64,000 bases of DNA from Lewinellaceae bacterium. Lineage in GTDB: Bacteria > Bacteroidota > Bacteroidia > Chitinophagales > Saprospiraceae. The DNA lies in the NCBI GenBank assembly GCA_016716135.1, contig JADJWX010000006.1:335443-399442 (forward strand). The letters run 5' to 3'. The notes below the pieces were generated by a model. It searched no databases and had not been told where the DNA came from. It was given only the letters and a program-made list of their open reading frames with translations. Shown here piece by piece: positions 26,900 to 34,268 of the stretch. A program made the translations under genes and the position numbers. Each line of letters opens with the position of its first letter. Within the stretch, counting starts at the first letter, position 1.

Positions 26900-26946
26900 C
26901 CGCGCAGCCGTACCTATACCGCTGCGCGGTTTGTTTTTCCATAAAT
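26900..26946 (+). terminator. Terminator after paralogue 2
   Basis: CCGCGCAG (26900-26907) pairs with CTGCGCGG (26932-26939), followed by TTTGTTTTT. It overlaps the 3' end of the convergent DUF2306 gene. Confidence 0.75.
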
Positions 26947-27594
26947 CCAGGTAAACCAGTCGCTGCGGCGAATTACCAGTTCGGCCACAGCCAGATTGAG
27001 CACCCAGCTCGGCCAGGCCACCAGCCGGTAGGCTGATTCCGGGTCTATGTCTGAGTACATTGCCAGGCCAAACTGCATGAGCCGGAGGGTTATGGCCGAA
27101 AGGGTAAGGGCGTAGCTGCGTAGCATCCAGGCGCCGTGTTGGTGGATGTTTTTCCGGCGAATTGCCTGCCAGGCCATCCAGGTTGACCACCACCATAAGC
27201 CGCTCAGCAACAGAAAAGATGTTTGCGTCACCAGACCGCCGTTGGCATACCAGGCCATGAGCATCCCGGCAGGCCCGCAAACCAGCAGGATGCTGAAAGC
27301 GTATGCCCGGCCCACCCAGCGGTGCCAAGCCGGTAGGCGCTGCAGGATGGCGCCTGAAAACTGGGTTAGCCCCGCCACCAGCGTCAGCAATGCCGGAAAA
27401 ATATGCAGGTAAAAAGCGGCCCGGTAGTGCAACAGGTGAATGATGTGTTGCTTGGTCAGCAGGAAATCTATATCGGTGCGGCCGGAGCGGTAGGGCCAAA
27501 TGATGGAGAACATTACCCAGGAGAAAAAGGCAATTCCGGCCAGAAACAGGATGGATGGGAACAGGCGTCTGCCGGCCAGGATTTTAACGGGCAT
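26914..27594 (-). CDS. DUF2306-like integral membrane protein
   Basis: 226 residues from the ATG at 27594; a TTG 10 codons upstream is less likely. About six hydrophobic helices are present. The motif order H(L)HY...YLHI-FPALLTLVAGLTQF, WHRWVGRAYAF and NIHQHGAWMLRSYALTL is that of DUF2306 proteins, whose conserved His and Arg residues recall cytochrome b561-like or ferric-reductase-like membrane proteins. Biochemical role unknown. Confidence 0.8.
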   Translation of the reverse strand: MPVKILAGRRLFPSILFLAGIAFFSWVMFSIIWPYRSGRTDIDFLLTKQHIIHLLHYRAAFYLHIFPALLTLVAGLTQFSGAILQRLPAWHRWVGRAYAFSILLVCGPAGMLMAWYANGGLVTQTSFLLLSGLWWWSTWMAWQAIRRKNIHQHGAWMLRSYALTLSAITLRLMQFGLAMYSDIDPESAYRLVAWPSWVLNLAVAELVIRRSDWFTWIYGKTNRAAV

Positions 27595-27671
27595 CTCTTT
27601 TTTTAAGAAAAAAACGCTGCGCAAAGTGAGGAAAGTACCGTAGACGGGCGCTTTTAAAAAAAATCTGCATT

Positions 27672-28439
27672 TCAGAACGGCAGATCGCCAAACTCATCCT
27701 CCTCGCTGTGCCAGTCAAAGTCCTCATAATCTTCGGGGGAGGGCTGGTCGTCGGCGGCCTCATCCAGGTCCTGGTTGCGGTGTTGGTCATAGAAAAACAG
27801 CCAGGTCAGGTTGTCCTCGTCGTGCATCAGTTCGTTCCAGTGGTCCTGCTGTTCATCCATTTCCCAGGGTGAAAGGTCCGGTTTGTCGGCATCGAGCCAT
27901 TCGCGGAGTTCTTCAACCGGCGAGTTGGTCCGTGGGGTGATATCCTGAAATTCGAGACCATCTTCCCAGGTATCCATATCATGTTGCACGCAGGCATCCA
28001 GTTCATCGCACCAGCATTGGCCACTGTCGCCGAAGGGGCAGGTTTTTTCAGCGCGGCGGCTGCAAAAGTTGATGGCGGCGCCGGATTCGTAATTGTACGG
28101 AATTGAATCCTGTTCCAGAATTTCCACCATGACCGTGTAGCGCCGGCGGGCGGTGAGGCGCGGCGGGCAGTCCCAGCTGACCGTCCAGGCCCGCCACAGG
28201 TTTTCGATAGCGGTGAGCAACGCGGTAAGTTGTTCTTTGGTAAGGCGTTCGGAAGGCGGGAAGATGCCGGAAGGCAAGCCGAACAACTCATTCAGGTGGA
28301 TGTAGCGCAACTGATACGCCGGCGCATCCCGTTCATCGTCATTGTCGAAGGGGTGGCGGAAACGGTAAGTGCTGGATGCAGGTGCATTGCGGGTAGCCGT
28401 TTCAAGGTCTGTTAAAAGTTGGGTTACGTACCGTTGCAT
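27672..28439 (-). CDS. Acidic hypothetical protein with central Cys cluster
   Basis: 255 residues from the ATG at 28439. No signal peptide, so cytoplasmic. The middle contains a dense cysteine stretch (CSRRAEKTC, CWCDELDAC) that could bind a metal or iron-sulfur cluster. The C-terminal 90 residues are strongly acidic, with many Asp/Glu/Trp (EEDEFGDLPF end). I recognise no family. It stands 77 bp upstream of the DUF2306 gene on the same strand. Confidence 0.7.
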   Translation of the reverse strand: MQRYVTQLLTDLETATRNAPASSTYRFRHPFDNDDERDAPAYQLRYIHLNELFGLPSGIFPPSERLTKEQLTALLTAIENLWRAWTVSWDCPPRLTARRRYTVMVEILEQDSIPYNYESGAAINFCSRRAEKTCPFGDSGQCWCDELDACVQHDMDTWEDGLEFQDITPRTNSPVEELREWLDADKPDLSPWEMDEQQDHWNELMHDEDNLTWLFFYDQHRNQDLDEAADDQPSPEDYEDFDWHSEEDEFGDLPF

Positions 28440-28546
28440 GTTCCGCTTCAAAGTTGTGCATTCAACCCGAATTTTCGAAATATTTAAAAGAAAAAGAATC
28501 GAGGATTTTCCGCGTCATCGGAAAGTGTCCGCTTATTTTTGTCCGT

Positions 28547-29573
28547 ATGGACCATGCTACCCGTCATTTCCGGCTACTTCCGGCCTTGTTTTTATTGCTT
28601 CCGGCTTGTGTGTCGGTGCATCCGACACATGTATTTGACCCGGGAGGAGTTCCACCGGCGCCCGATTATTCCAGCATGGACAATTGGGCGGCGCACCCAA
28701 AAGGCCGACCCTGCCGACCGCACGCCTTGTCAGGAGGTGCTCAGTAGGCAGGATGATGCCGAAATTGATGTGTTTTTTTTACATCCGACAACCTATACCG
28801 GAGCCCGAAAGGGCGAACGCGGCTGGAATGCTGCCGTTGATGACATTGCGGTAAATCAAAAAACCGACAGCACGACAATTTTGTACCAGGCCAGCATTTT
28901 CAATGGTGCAGGGCGGGTGTTTGCGCCCCGGTACCGGCAAGCGCACCTGCATGCATTTTTTACTAAAGACAAAAAATCGGCGGCGGAGGCTTTGGATTTG
29001 GCGTATGCCGATGTTTGCGCAGCGTTTGACTATTATTTGACGCATTGGAACCAGGGCCGGCCGTTTATCCTTGCCGGGCACAGCCAGGGCGCCCGGCAGG
29101 GTATGTATTTGGTACGCGACCGGATTGAAGGCACGTCCCTGGAAAAACAACTGGTGGCGGCCTATCTTGTGGGTTGGCCGGTGAAGCAGGATTTTTTTCA
29201 AAAAATAAAGCCCTGCGAAACACCGGAACAAACCGGGTGTTTTTGTAGTTGGCGTACGTATGAGCGCAAGTATGCCTTAAAAAAGGCGCACGAAACCGAT
29301 GTAGTTTGCACCAACCCATTGGCCTGGAATACCCGGGAAGGTGCATATTCGGACAAGTCCCTGAACCGGGGCGCAGTATTGCGTACTTTTTGTGTGACTT
29401 ACCCGGCGTTGTGCGATGCCGAAGTGTACAAAGGTGTGTTGCTGTGTTCGAAGCCGAAATTTCCCGGCAGTATTTTTTTTCGCCGGAAAAATTATCATGT
29501 GGGCGACTTGAATTTGTATTACTTTAATGTGCGCGAAAATGCGGCATTGCGGGCTGAAGCCTTTTTGCGTTGA
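28547..29573 (+). CDS. DUF3089 alpha/beta-hydrolase-like lipoprotein, apparently frameshifted
   Basis: A lipoprotein signal (from ATG 28547, lipobox LLPAC) and the motif PDYSSMDNWAAHP lie in one frame; KADPADRTP and the rest of the DUF3089 domain (FFLHPTTYTG, AGHSQGARQG with the nucleophile Ser, NPLAW) lie in another. The switch is at the A run 28699-28702; with three A instead of four, the gene reads through as HPKADPADRTP and gives 341 residues. So the gene is either frameshifted or carries a sequence error. A downstream-frame start at 28539 gives a nonsensical N-terminus. DUF3089 proteins are lipase/esterase-like; substrate unknown. Confidence 0.82.
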
Positions 29574-29729
29574 TTCGTTGTTCTTGTTATTGAAAATTTA
29601 AAATACAGACAGAATTCGATGGTTCCTGCGTTTATGCCCGTGACAACAGTACCACCGATGCGTATTAAAACAGAACTGAAATAGTCCCTTTCCCGGGCCT
29701 GTTTTTGCCAACATTAAAAACGAATAATT

Positions 29730-30557
29730 ATGAAAAAGACAATCCTGTTTAGCCTTCTGGCCTTTTTGTTTCTGCTTGCTTGTAATAAAACGGCGTTTAC
29801 AGGCCGAAAGCAGCTGAATATATTCCCGGCCAGTGAGATAAATCAAATGAGTTTTGCCGAATACAAATCCTTTTTGTCGGAAAACAAGCCGGTGACTACC
29901 GGCAAAGATGTGGACATGGTGCGGCGTTTGGGCAACGACCTGAAGGCGGCTGTGGAAGTATATTATAAGTCGAAAGGCTTGCAAAACGAGCTCAAGAATT
30001 TTGCCTGGGAGTTTAATGTGATTGACGATCCAAACACCGTAAATGCTTTTTGCATGCCGGGCGGCAAGGTGGTGGTGTATACCGGCATTATTAAAGTTGC
30101 CCAAACGGAAGATGCGTTGGCGGTGGTGATGGGGCACGAGATTGCCCATGCGTTGGCGAATCATGGTAATGAACGCATGAGTCAGGGGGTAGTGGCCCAG
30201 TTGGGCATGACGTCGTTGCAGGTTGCGTTGGCACAAAAGCCTGCACAAACCCGAGAAATGCTGCTGGCTGCTGCAGGAGTAGGCACCCAGGTGGGCGTTT
30301 TATTGCCCTTTAGCCGCAAGCACGAATCGGAGGCCGATGAAATTGGCCTGTACCTGATGGCTATGGCCGGCTATGATCCAAATGCTGCGGCGCCTTTCTG
30401 GGAGCGCATGAATAAGTCTGGCGGGGCACGTCCGCCGGAGTTTTTGAGCACGCACCCGGATCCGTCCAGGCGTAGCGAGCGCCTGCGTCAGTTGGTGCCT
30501 AAGGCACGGGGATATGCGATAAAGTACCCTGTGCCGGGAAGTTCCCGGAATAAATGA
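29730..30557 (+). CDS. M48-family zinc metallopeptidase lipoprotein
   Basis: 275 residues. Lipoprotein signal with Cys18 (LFLLAC). The zinc site HEIAH (136-140) and the third ligand region HESEADEIGLYLM identify an M48 peptidase of the LoiP/BepA kind, which degrades misfolded outer-membrane proteins in the periplasm. The family's usual GRKQLNIF stretch follows the lipid anchor. Monocistronic, ended by a large hairpin. Confidence 0.92.
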   Translation: MKKTILFSLLAFLFLLACNKTAFTGRKQLNIFPASEINQMSFAEYKSFLSENKPVTTGKDVDMVRRLGNDLKAAVEVYYKSKGLQNELKNFAWEFNVIDDPNTVNAFCMPGGKVVVYTGIIKVAQTEDALAVVMGHEIAHALANHGNERMSQGVVAQLGMTSLQVALAQKPAQTREMLLAAAGVGTQVGVLLPFSRKHESEADEIGLYLMAMAGYDPNAAAPFWERMNKSGGARPPEFLSTHPDPSRRSERLRQLVPKARGYAIKYPVPGSSRNK

Positions 30558-30587
30558 TGAATACTGAATGATGAATGATAAATGATG

Positions 30588-30634
30588 AATGATAAATGGG
30601 TTCACCATCCCGAATGGTGAACCCATTTATCATT
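30588..30634. terminator. Bidirectional terminator hairpin
   Basis: Exact 21-bp arms (30588-30608 with 30614-30634) and a 5-nt loop between convergent genes. It is preceded by short AATGATGAAT/AATGATAAAT direct repeats. Confidence 0.85.
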
Positions 30635-30636
30635 TA

Positions 30637-31092
30637 TCATTCCAACTCCGCGTCCAGTGAATCGCTGGGGAAAAGGAGTTCGTCTTCGCCGGGACGCAGC
30701 GTATCGACGGGGATCACTATAAAACCTTCAACCCGGTGGACGAGCCAGCGGCCTTTTATTTTGTAGAGAATGAGCGTATCGGGTATCCGTTCGCCGAGTT
30801 CGCCTTCGATCAGGTAGTGGCAAATTGCGGAGTCGCCCTGGATGTCGCACTGAAGGTTGTAGAGCGCAGTTTCATACACATCGGAGGAGTCTTCGGGTGT
30901 GGTGAGTGCATCGAGGAAGTCAACGTAAGACCGGGCGAGTTCGGTGCTGTACAGCCGGGCTGAATCAAACTGGTTATGATCGATGTAATTTTGCCACATA
31001 CGAACAATGGTGGCGGGCTCGGGTGCCGGTTCGGGGCGGCAAGACCACAGAGCTAGGATAAAAAAGGCGCAGCCAGGCGCGAAAAGACGCAT
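30637..31092 (-). CDS. Hypothetical small lipoprotein
   Basis: 151 residues. Lipoprotein signal with lipobox ALWSC (Cys18) and a Pro/Glu-rich linker, then a compact domain (IVRMWQNYIDHNQFDSARL, then strands with CDIQGDSAICHYLIEG and RWLVHRVEG). The layout resembles DUF4878/NTF2-like lipoproteins, but I cannot confirm the family. The two cysteines may form a disulfide. Its stop codon nearly touches the shared terminator. Confidence 0.7.
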   Translation of the reverse strand: MRLFAPGCAFFILALWSCRPEPAPEPATIVRMWQNYIDHNQFDSARLYSTELARSYVDFLDALTTPEDSSDVYETALYNLQCDIQGDSAICHYLIEGELGERIPDTLILYKIKGRWLVHRVEGFIVIPVDTLRPGEDELLFPSDSLDAELE

Positions 31093-31159
31093 AGTATGGC
31101 ATTCTGATTGACGCTCAAAAGTACTTTAAAATCGGGGAAAATATTTTTTTGAAAAAGGC

Positions 31160-31191
31160 TTGGGCTTTTGCGTGGTGGGGGTGTATCTTTG
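31160..31191 (+). promoter_or_regulatory. Promoter of tRNA-Val (TTG-N21-TATCTTTG)
   Basis: TTG at 31160-31162 and a full-match TATCTTTG at 31184-31191, 20 bp upstream of the mature tRNA 5' end. Confidence 0.7.
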
Positions 31192-31210
31192 CCGCCGCTT
31201 AAAGCGAAAG

Positions 31211-31285
31211 GGGCGCATAGCTCAGCTGGTTTAGAGCACCTGCCTTACAAGCAGGGGGTCGTAGGTTCGAATCCTTCTGCGCCCA
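31211..31285 (+). tRNA. tRNA-Val (anticodon TAC)
   Basis: 75-nt cloverleaf: 7-bp acceptor stem GGGCGCA/TGCGCCC with discriminator A, D arm CTCAGCTGGTTTAGAG, anticodon stem CCTGC/GCAGG with loop CTTACAA (anticodon TAC), and T arm with GGTTCGAATCC. CCA is not encoded. It has its own promoter and terminator. Confidence 0.97.
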
Positions 31286-31295
31286 CTTGATTTTC

Positions 31296-31328
31296 AAGGA
31301 GTTACAACGATTGTTGTGACTCCTTTTT
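31296..31328 (+). terminator. Terminator after tRNA-Val
   Basis: 13-bp stem (31296-31308 with 31313-31325, one G-U pair), 4-nt loop, then TTTTT. Confidence 0.85.
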
Positions 31329-31362
31329 GTTTTGGTTTACATGGTGGTTTACATTAGGGGTG

Positions 31363-32064
31363 TTAACGTACAATGCCGGCATTTTTTAATTTATCAACAA
31401 GCGACCCAATATCTGCACGGTATCTGTGCCCGGGCACAGCCTGGATCGCGTCAATTTGTTTCCAGAAGTCTGATTGATACTTAGGATATGCTGCGAGGTA
31501 GACCAATGCAAGCCCCCACTCAACTTCATCAGGGTCGCCAACTGTTTTCATATACTTACCATAGGTTTCGATGGCTGCCTGATCCATATTAAGTTTTTGT
31601 TGAAGATAAACTTGACGAATTAAGCGGTGCGCATTTGGAGTGCCGGGACTGACGTTCAGCAACTCCAAGGCTTCGGTGTAGCGTTGACTAAGTACCAAGG
31701 AGTCTACCTGTTGAAGTATGATTATCCACTGGTTTTCTTTCTTTTGTCCCCGTACATCAATTACGACGGGGGGTATTAGGCTCGCGATTTGTTCCTGAGC
31801 AAGTTGCCGGGCAGCAGTTATACGGGTTTGATCAGATTTTTTGGGCGGTGCCCCAGCCACCGGCGGCGCCTCGTTGGGCTGGTGGAGCGAGTCGGAGGGT
31901 TGGGCGACCGGGGTTTGTTGCCGGGCATCGGCTGGTCTTTCCGGCGTGCCGGTCTGTTCTCTGGAAACGAGGTAGATTAAGCCTGAAAGCACAAGGCCGA
32001 AACCAGCGGCGATGTACAGCCAGCGGCGTCGGGCATTACGCGACTTTTTTTTTTCAACCGCCAG
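31363..32064 (-). CDS. C-terminal part of a membrane anti-sigma-like protein (TM plus TPR-like domain)
   Basis: Read from just after the TAG at 32065-32067, the frame starts LAVEKKKSR, then RRRWLYIAAGFGLVLSGLIY (a transmembrane helix), a Pro/Gln-rich linker and a helical C-terminus (LVLSQRYTEALELL, YLQQKLNMDQAAIETYGKYM) that looks like TPR repeats on the periplasmic side. The first usable start is a GTG at 31992 inside the membrane helix, which would be odd. It is in the same frame as the piece at 32065-32268. Joined, the two give 301 residues, almost the length of the intact homologue at 54925 (303). I read them as one gene broken by an amber codon. Confidence 0.75.
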   Translation of the reverse strand: MAVEKKKSRNARRRWLYIAAGFGLVLSGLIYLVSREQTGTPERPADARQQTPVAQPSDSLHQPNEAPPVAGAPPKKSDQTRITAARQLAQEQIASLIPPVVIDVRGQKKENQWIIILQQVDSLVLSQRYTEALELLNVSPGTPNAHRLIRQVYLQQKLNMDQAAIETYGKYMKTVGDPDEVEWGLALVYLAAYPKYQSDFWKQIDAIQAVPGHRYRADIGSLVDKLKNAGIVR

Positions 32065-32268
32065 CTACTTTGACCATTTTTGAAAATTAGCATGCAAGCC
32101 GCGCTCGTTCAGGCGGTCGAGCGCCGGGAGCAGCTTGCGGTGCATCTCGACTTCTTCGGCAAATTCCGGATCACGGGTCATAAGATCTTCAACATCTTTG
32201 ACTTGTTCAGGTGTAAGTTCTCCAAGTAAGTACGCCCTAATTTTCTGGTAGGATACTTCGTTGCGCAT
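32065..32268 (-). CDS. N-terminal anti-sigma-like domain, ended by an in-frame TAG
   Basis: 67 residues. Helical N-terminus with Y...LLGELTPEQ...DLMTRDPEF...EMH, the same pattern as the start of the protein at 54925 (YLDGKLSPE, EEQLAADAEL, ELHK). Such short N-terminal domains of single-pass membrane proteins next to ECF sigma genes usually bind the sigma factor. It starts 17 bp after the sigma gene. The stop TAG separates it from its own membrane helix. If translated alone it would be a soluble sigma-binding fragment. Confidence 0.7.
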   Translation of the reverse strand: MRNEVSYQKIRAYLLGELTPEQVKDVEDLMTRDPEFAEEVEMHRKLLPALDRLNERGLHANFQKWSK

Positions 32269-32285
32269 CGAATATTCAAAATTTC

Positions 32286-32858
32286 CTAGTTGCCTGTTCC
32301 GGAGCAGTCTTCATACAACGCTCTCAATTTTTGCAGGCATTTATATTTTTTCTTTCTAACCGCAACTTCGTCTTCAAGTTGCAAGGTTTGTGTAATTTCT
32401 TTCATAGAATATCCGGAAGCCCACAAGGTCAGAATTTGCTGACAAGGCTGTCCGAGTTTGTCCAGGAGTTCATCGACTCGGGCATGTTGTTCCCGTAAGA
32501 TTAAACGCTCTTCAACACTGGGTTCAGTGTCGGATAGCGGCGAATCGCCGGGGCTGGCTTGGTGTGTAGAATCGCCCGTTTTTCGTTTTCGCCAGGCGTT
32601 CAACACACATTGCACCAGGTAGCCGCACAGGTTTTCTACCGGTTCTTTATCTTCGGCCAACACCCGTTTTTCAAAAGAAAGTGCGATTTGACATAAGGCT
32701 TCATCGATCTCCTCCTGTGTGCCGCCGCGTTTCAAAACGGGTTGGGAATAAGCCTGGCGCCAAGTTTTAAACATAAAGGCCCAAGCATTGTCCCGCTCCT
32801 TGCCGCCGGCGTGGAGTAATTGGATAATTTTTTCATCCGTGAGATCAGGGGGCTGCAT
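32286..32858 (-). CDS. ECF-like RNA polymerase sigma factor (locus 1)
   Basis: 190 residues. Sigma region 2 is recognisable though divergent (EALCQIALSFEKRV, CGYLVQCVLNAWRKRK), a linker rich in Ser/Asp/Pro follows, and region 4 has the helix-turn-helix LGQPCQQILTLWASGYSMKEITQTL. It is related in plan to the sigma factor at 54316. It is divergent from the TPR-CHAT gene (112 bp apart) and cotranscribed with the anti-sigma-like gene downstream. It probably directs RNA polymerase to its own locus and to unknown target genes. Confidence 0.82.
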   Translation of the reverse strand: MQPPDLTDEKIIQLLHAGGKERDNAWAFMFKTWRQAYSQPVLKRGGTQEEIDEALCQIALSFEKRVLAEDKEPVENLCGYLVQCVLNAWRKRKTGDSTHQASPGDSPLSDTEPSVEERLILREQHARVDELLDKLGQPCQQILTLWASGYSMKEITQTLQLEDEVAVRKKKYKCLQKLRALYEDCSGTGN

Positions 32859-32911
32859 CCTTATGTGTACCTTGAGGTAAGAAAAGTCTCCTTTTTCGCG
32901 CGATTTTTTTA

Positions 32912-32947
32912 GGGGTGCCAGGCAAAAATAACCAATTGCCTGGCCCC
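32912..32947. promoter_or_regulatory. Hairpin/palindrome in the divergent sigma - TPR-CHAT intergenic region
   Basis: GCCAGGCAA (32917-32925) pairs with TTGCCTGGC (32936-32944), extended by GGGG/CCCC. It lies in the 112 bp shared by both divergent genes, 23 bp before the TPR-CHAT start. An operator or leader hairpin is possible. Confidence 0.5.
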
Positions 32948-32969
32948 GGCGTCAAAAAACGATTTGAAC

Positions 32970-34268
32970 ATGAAACACTGCTGCCTTTATCTGCTGCTCT
33001 CGCTGCCATTATTTCTTTTGGCACAAAAACCTGATTCCCTGACAAACACCCGCGCTGTGGACAGCCTGATCCAAGGCATCGAACAACTTTGTAAGGAACT
33101 GCGCTACGAGGAGGCACTGCAAACCGGCGCGCAGGCGCTCACCCTGGCAGAAACCGCCTTCGGCAAACAAAGTCTGCCTTACGCTGCCTGCCTGATCCAC
33201 CAGGGCCGAAACTACTTTTACAAGGGCGATTATGCGGACGCCGAACCGCTTTACCGCGAATCAATGGAAATTCGGGAAAAGCTGCTGGGGCGAAAAAACG
33301 CGGAGTTTGCCGCTGCGCTGTACGCCCTCGGTGGTTTGTATAAGGAAATGGGGCGTTTTGCCGAGTCGGAACCCATGCTGTTGGAAGCCCGTGACATTCG
33401 GGCTGAGGTGCTGGGAAAGGAACACCGCATGTATGCTTACTCCCTGAATGCTATTGCGCTGTTGTACCAAACCCTGGAGCGTTATGACGAGGCCGAATCT
33501 GTCTTACTGGAAGTCCGATCGGTTTGGGAAAAAGTTGCCGGCAAAAACAGTCCGGAATACGCCAAGGTACTGACGGTGCTCGGCTATCTATATCTGGAAA
33601 CAAGCGTCTATCCAAAGGCGGAGCGTGTTTTTCTGGAAGCGCAAAGTATTCTGGAAAACACTGTGGGGAAATCGCATCCGAACTATGCTTTGTTACTCCT
33701 CGAACTGGGTAACCTATATGGTGAAACAGGTCGGTTTGCCGAAGCGGAACTGCTTCTGCTGGAAGCGCGGGATATTATCGTTCGGGAGCTGGGCACAGAT
33801 CACCCCGACTATGCCGTCAATTCTTTCAAACTGGCAAACCTGTACCTGGACATGGGGGTTTATAGCCGGGCAGAAGCGCTATTCCTGGAAGCCAGGACCT
33901 ATTGGGAGCATACGCTGGGCAAAGACCATGTAAACTGCGCTGCTGTGAACAACAACCTTAGTATGTTGTATATGGACATGGGCGACTACGCCAAAGCCGA
34001 ACAACTCTATCTGGAAGCCAGGGACATAGTAGAAAAATCCCTGGGCAAAGAAAGCCCGCGGTATGCCATGGCCCTGAACAACCTTGCCGTATTGTACCGG
34101 GCAACCGGCGATTACGCCAGGGCTGCCGCCCTTTACCGCGAAGCCTTGCCTATTGTCGAGCACCATAACGGCAAGGAAAACCGCCGGTATACATCCTACC
34201 TGAGCAATTATGGTGCTTTGCAGCTTCAGGTCGGTCAGTACGCCCTTTGCAGATTCCCTGCTGGCTGA
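32970..34268 (+). CDS. TPR part of an exported TPR-CHAT protein (locus 1), ends in frameshift
   Basis: Start ATG 32970 gives a signal peptide (MKHCCLYLLLSLPLFLLAQ). About nine 42-residue TPR units follow (motif Y..AE.L.LEAR.I.E...GK.HP.YA), of the kinesin-light-chain/TPR_12 sort that bind partner proteins. At 34246-34248 (TTT) the frame is lost; dropping one T continues it as GQYALADSLLAEAA into the frame of the CHAT part, and the whole gene then has 1045 residues. The last ten residues before the stop at 34268 are out-of-frame. The divergent neighbour is the ECF sigma gene. Confidence 0.82.
   Translation: MKHCCLYLLLSLPLFLLAQKPDSLTNTRAVDSLIQGIEQLCKELRYEEALQTGAQALTLAETAFGKQSLPYAACLIHQGRNYFYKGDYADAEPLYRESMEIREKLLGRKNAEFAAALYALGGLYKEMGRFAESEPMLLEARDIRAEVLGKEHRMYAYSLNAIALLYQTLERYDEAESVLLEVRSVWEKVAGKNSPEYAKVLTVLGYLYLETSVYPKAERVFLEAQSILENTVGKSHPNYALLLLELGNLYGETGRFAEAELLLLEARDIIVRELGTDHPDYAVNSFKLANLYLDMGVYSRAEALFLEARTYWEHTLGKDHVNCAAVNNNLSMLYMDMGDYAKAEQLYLEARDIVEKSLGKESPRYAMALNNLAVLYRATGDYARAAALYREALPIVEHHNGKENRRYTSYLSNYGALQLQVGQYALCRFPAG

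Noticed and set aside
26684..27499. Minus-strand frame of 271 codons overlapping DUF2306 and the paralogue
   Set aside because: It shares the DNA of the DUF2306 gene in another frame and runs into the convergent gene; the DUF2306 frame has real membrane-protein motifs.
28534..28541. TATTTTTG as promoter of the DUF3089 gene
   Set aside because: Only 5 nt before the ATG and no TTG at the right spacing; it would need leaderless translation.
31211..31285. tRNA-Val as attachment site of an integrated element
   Set aside because: No integrase, no repeated tRNA 3' end and ordinary neighbours. Its own terminator follows directly.
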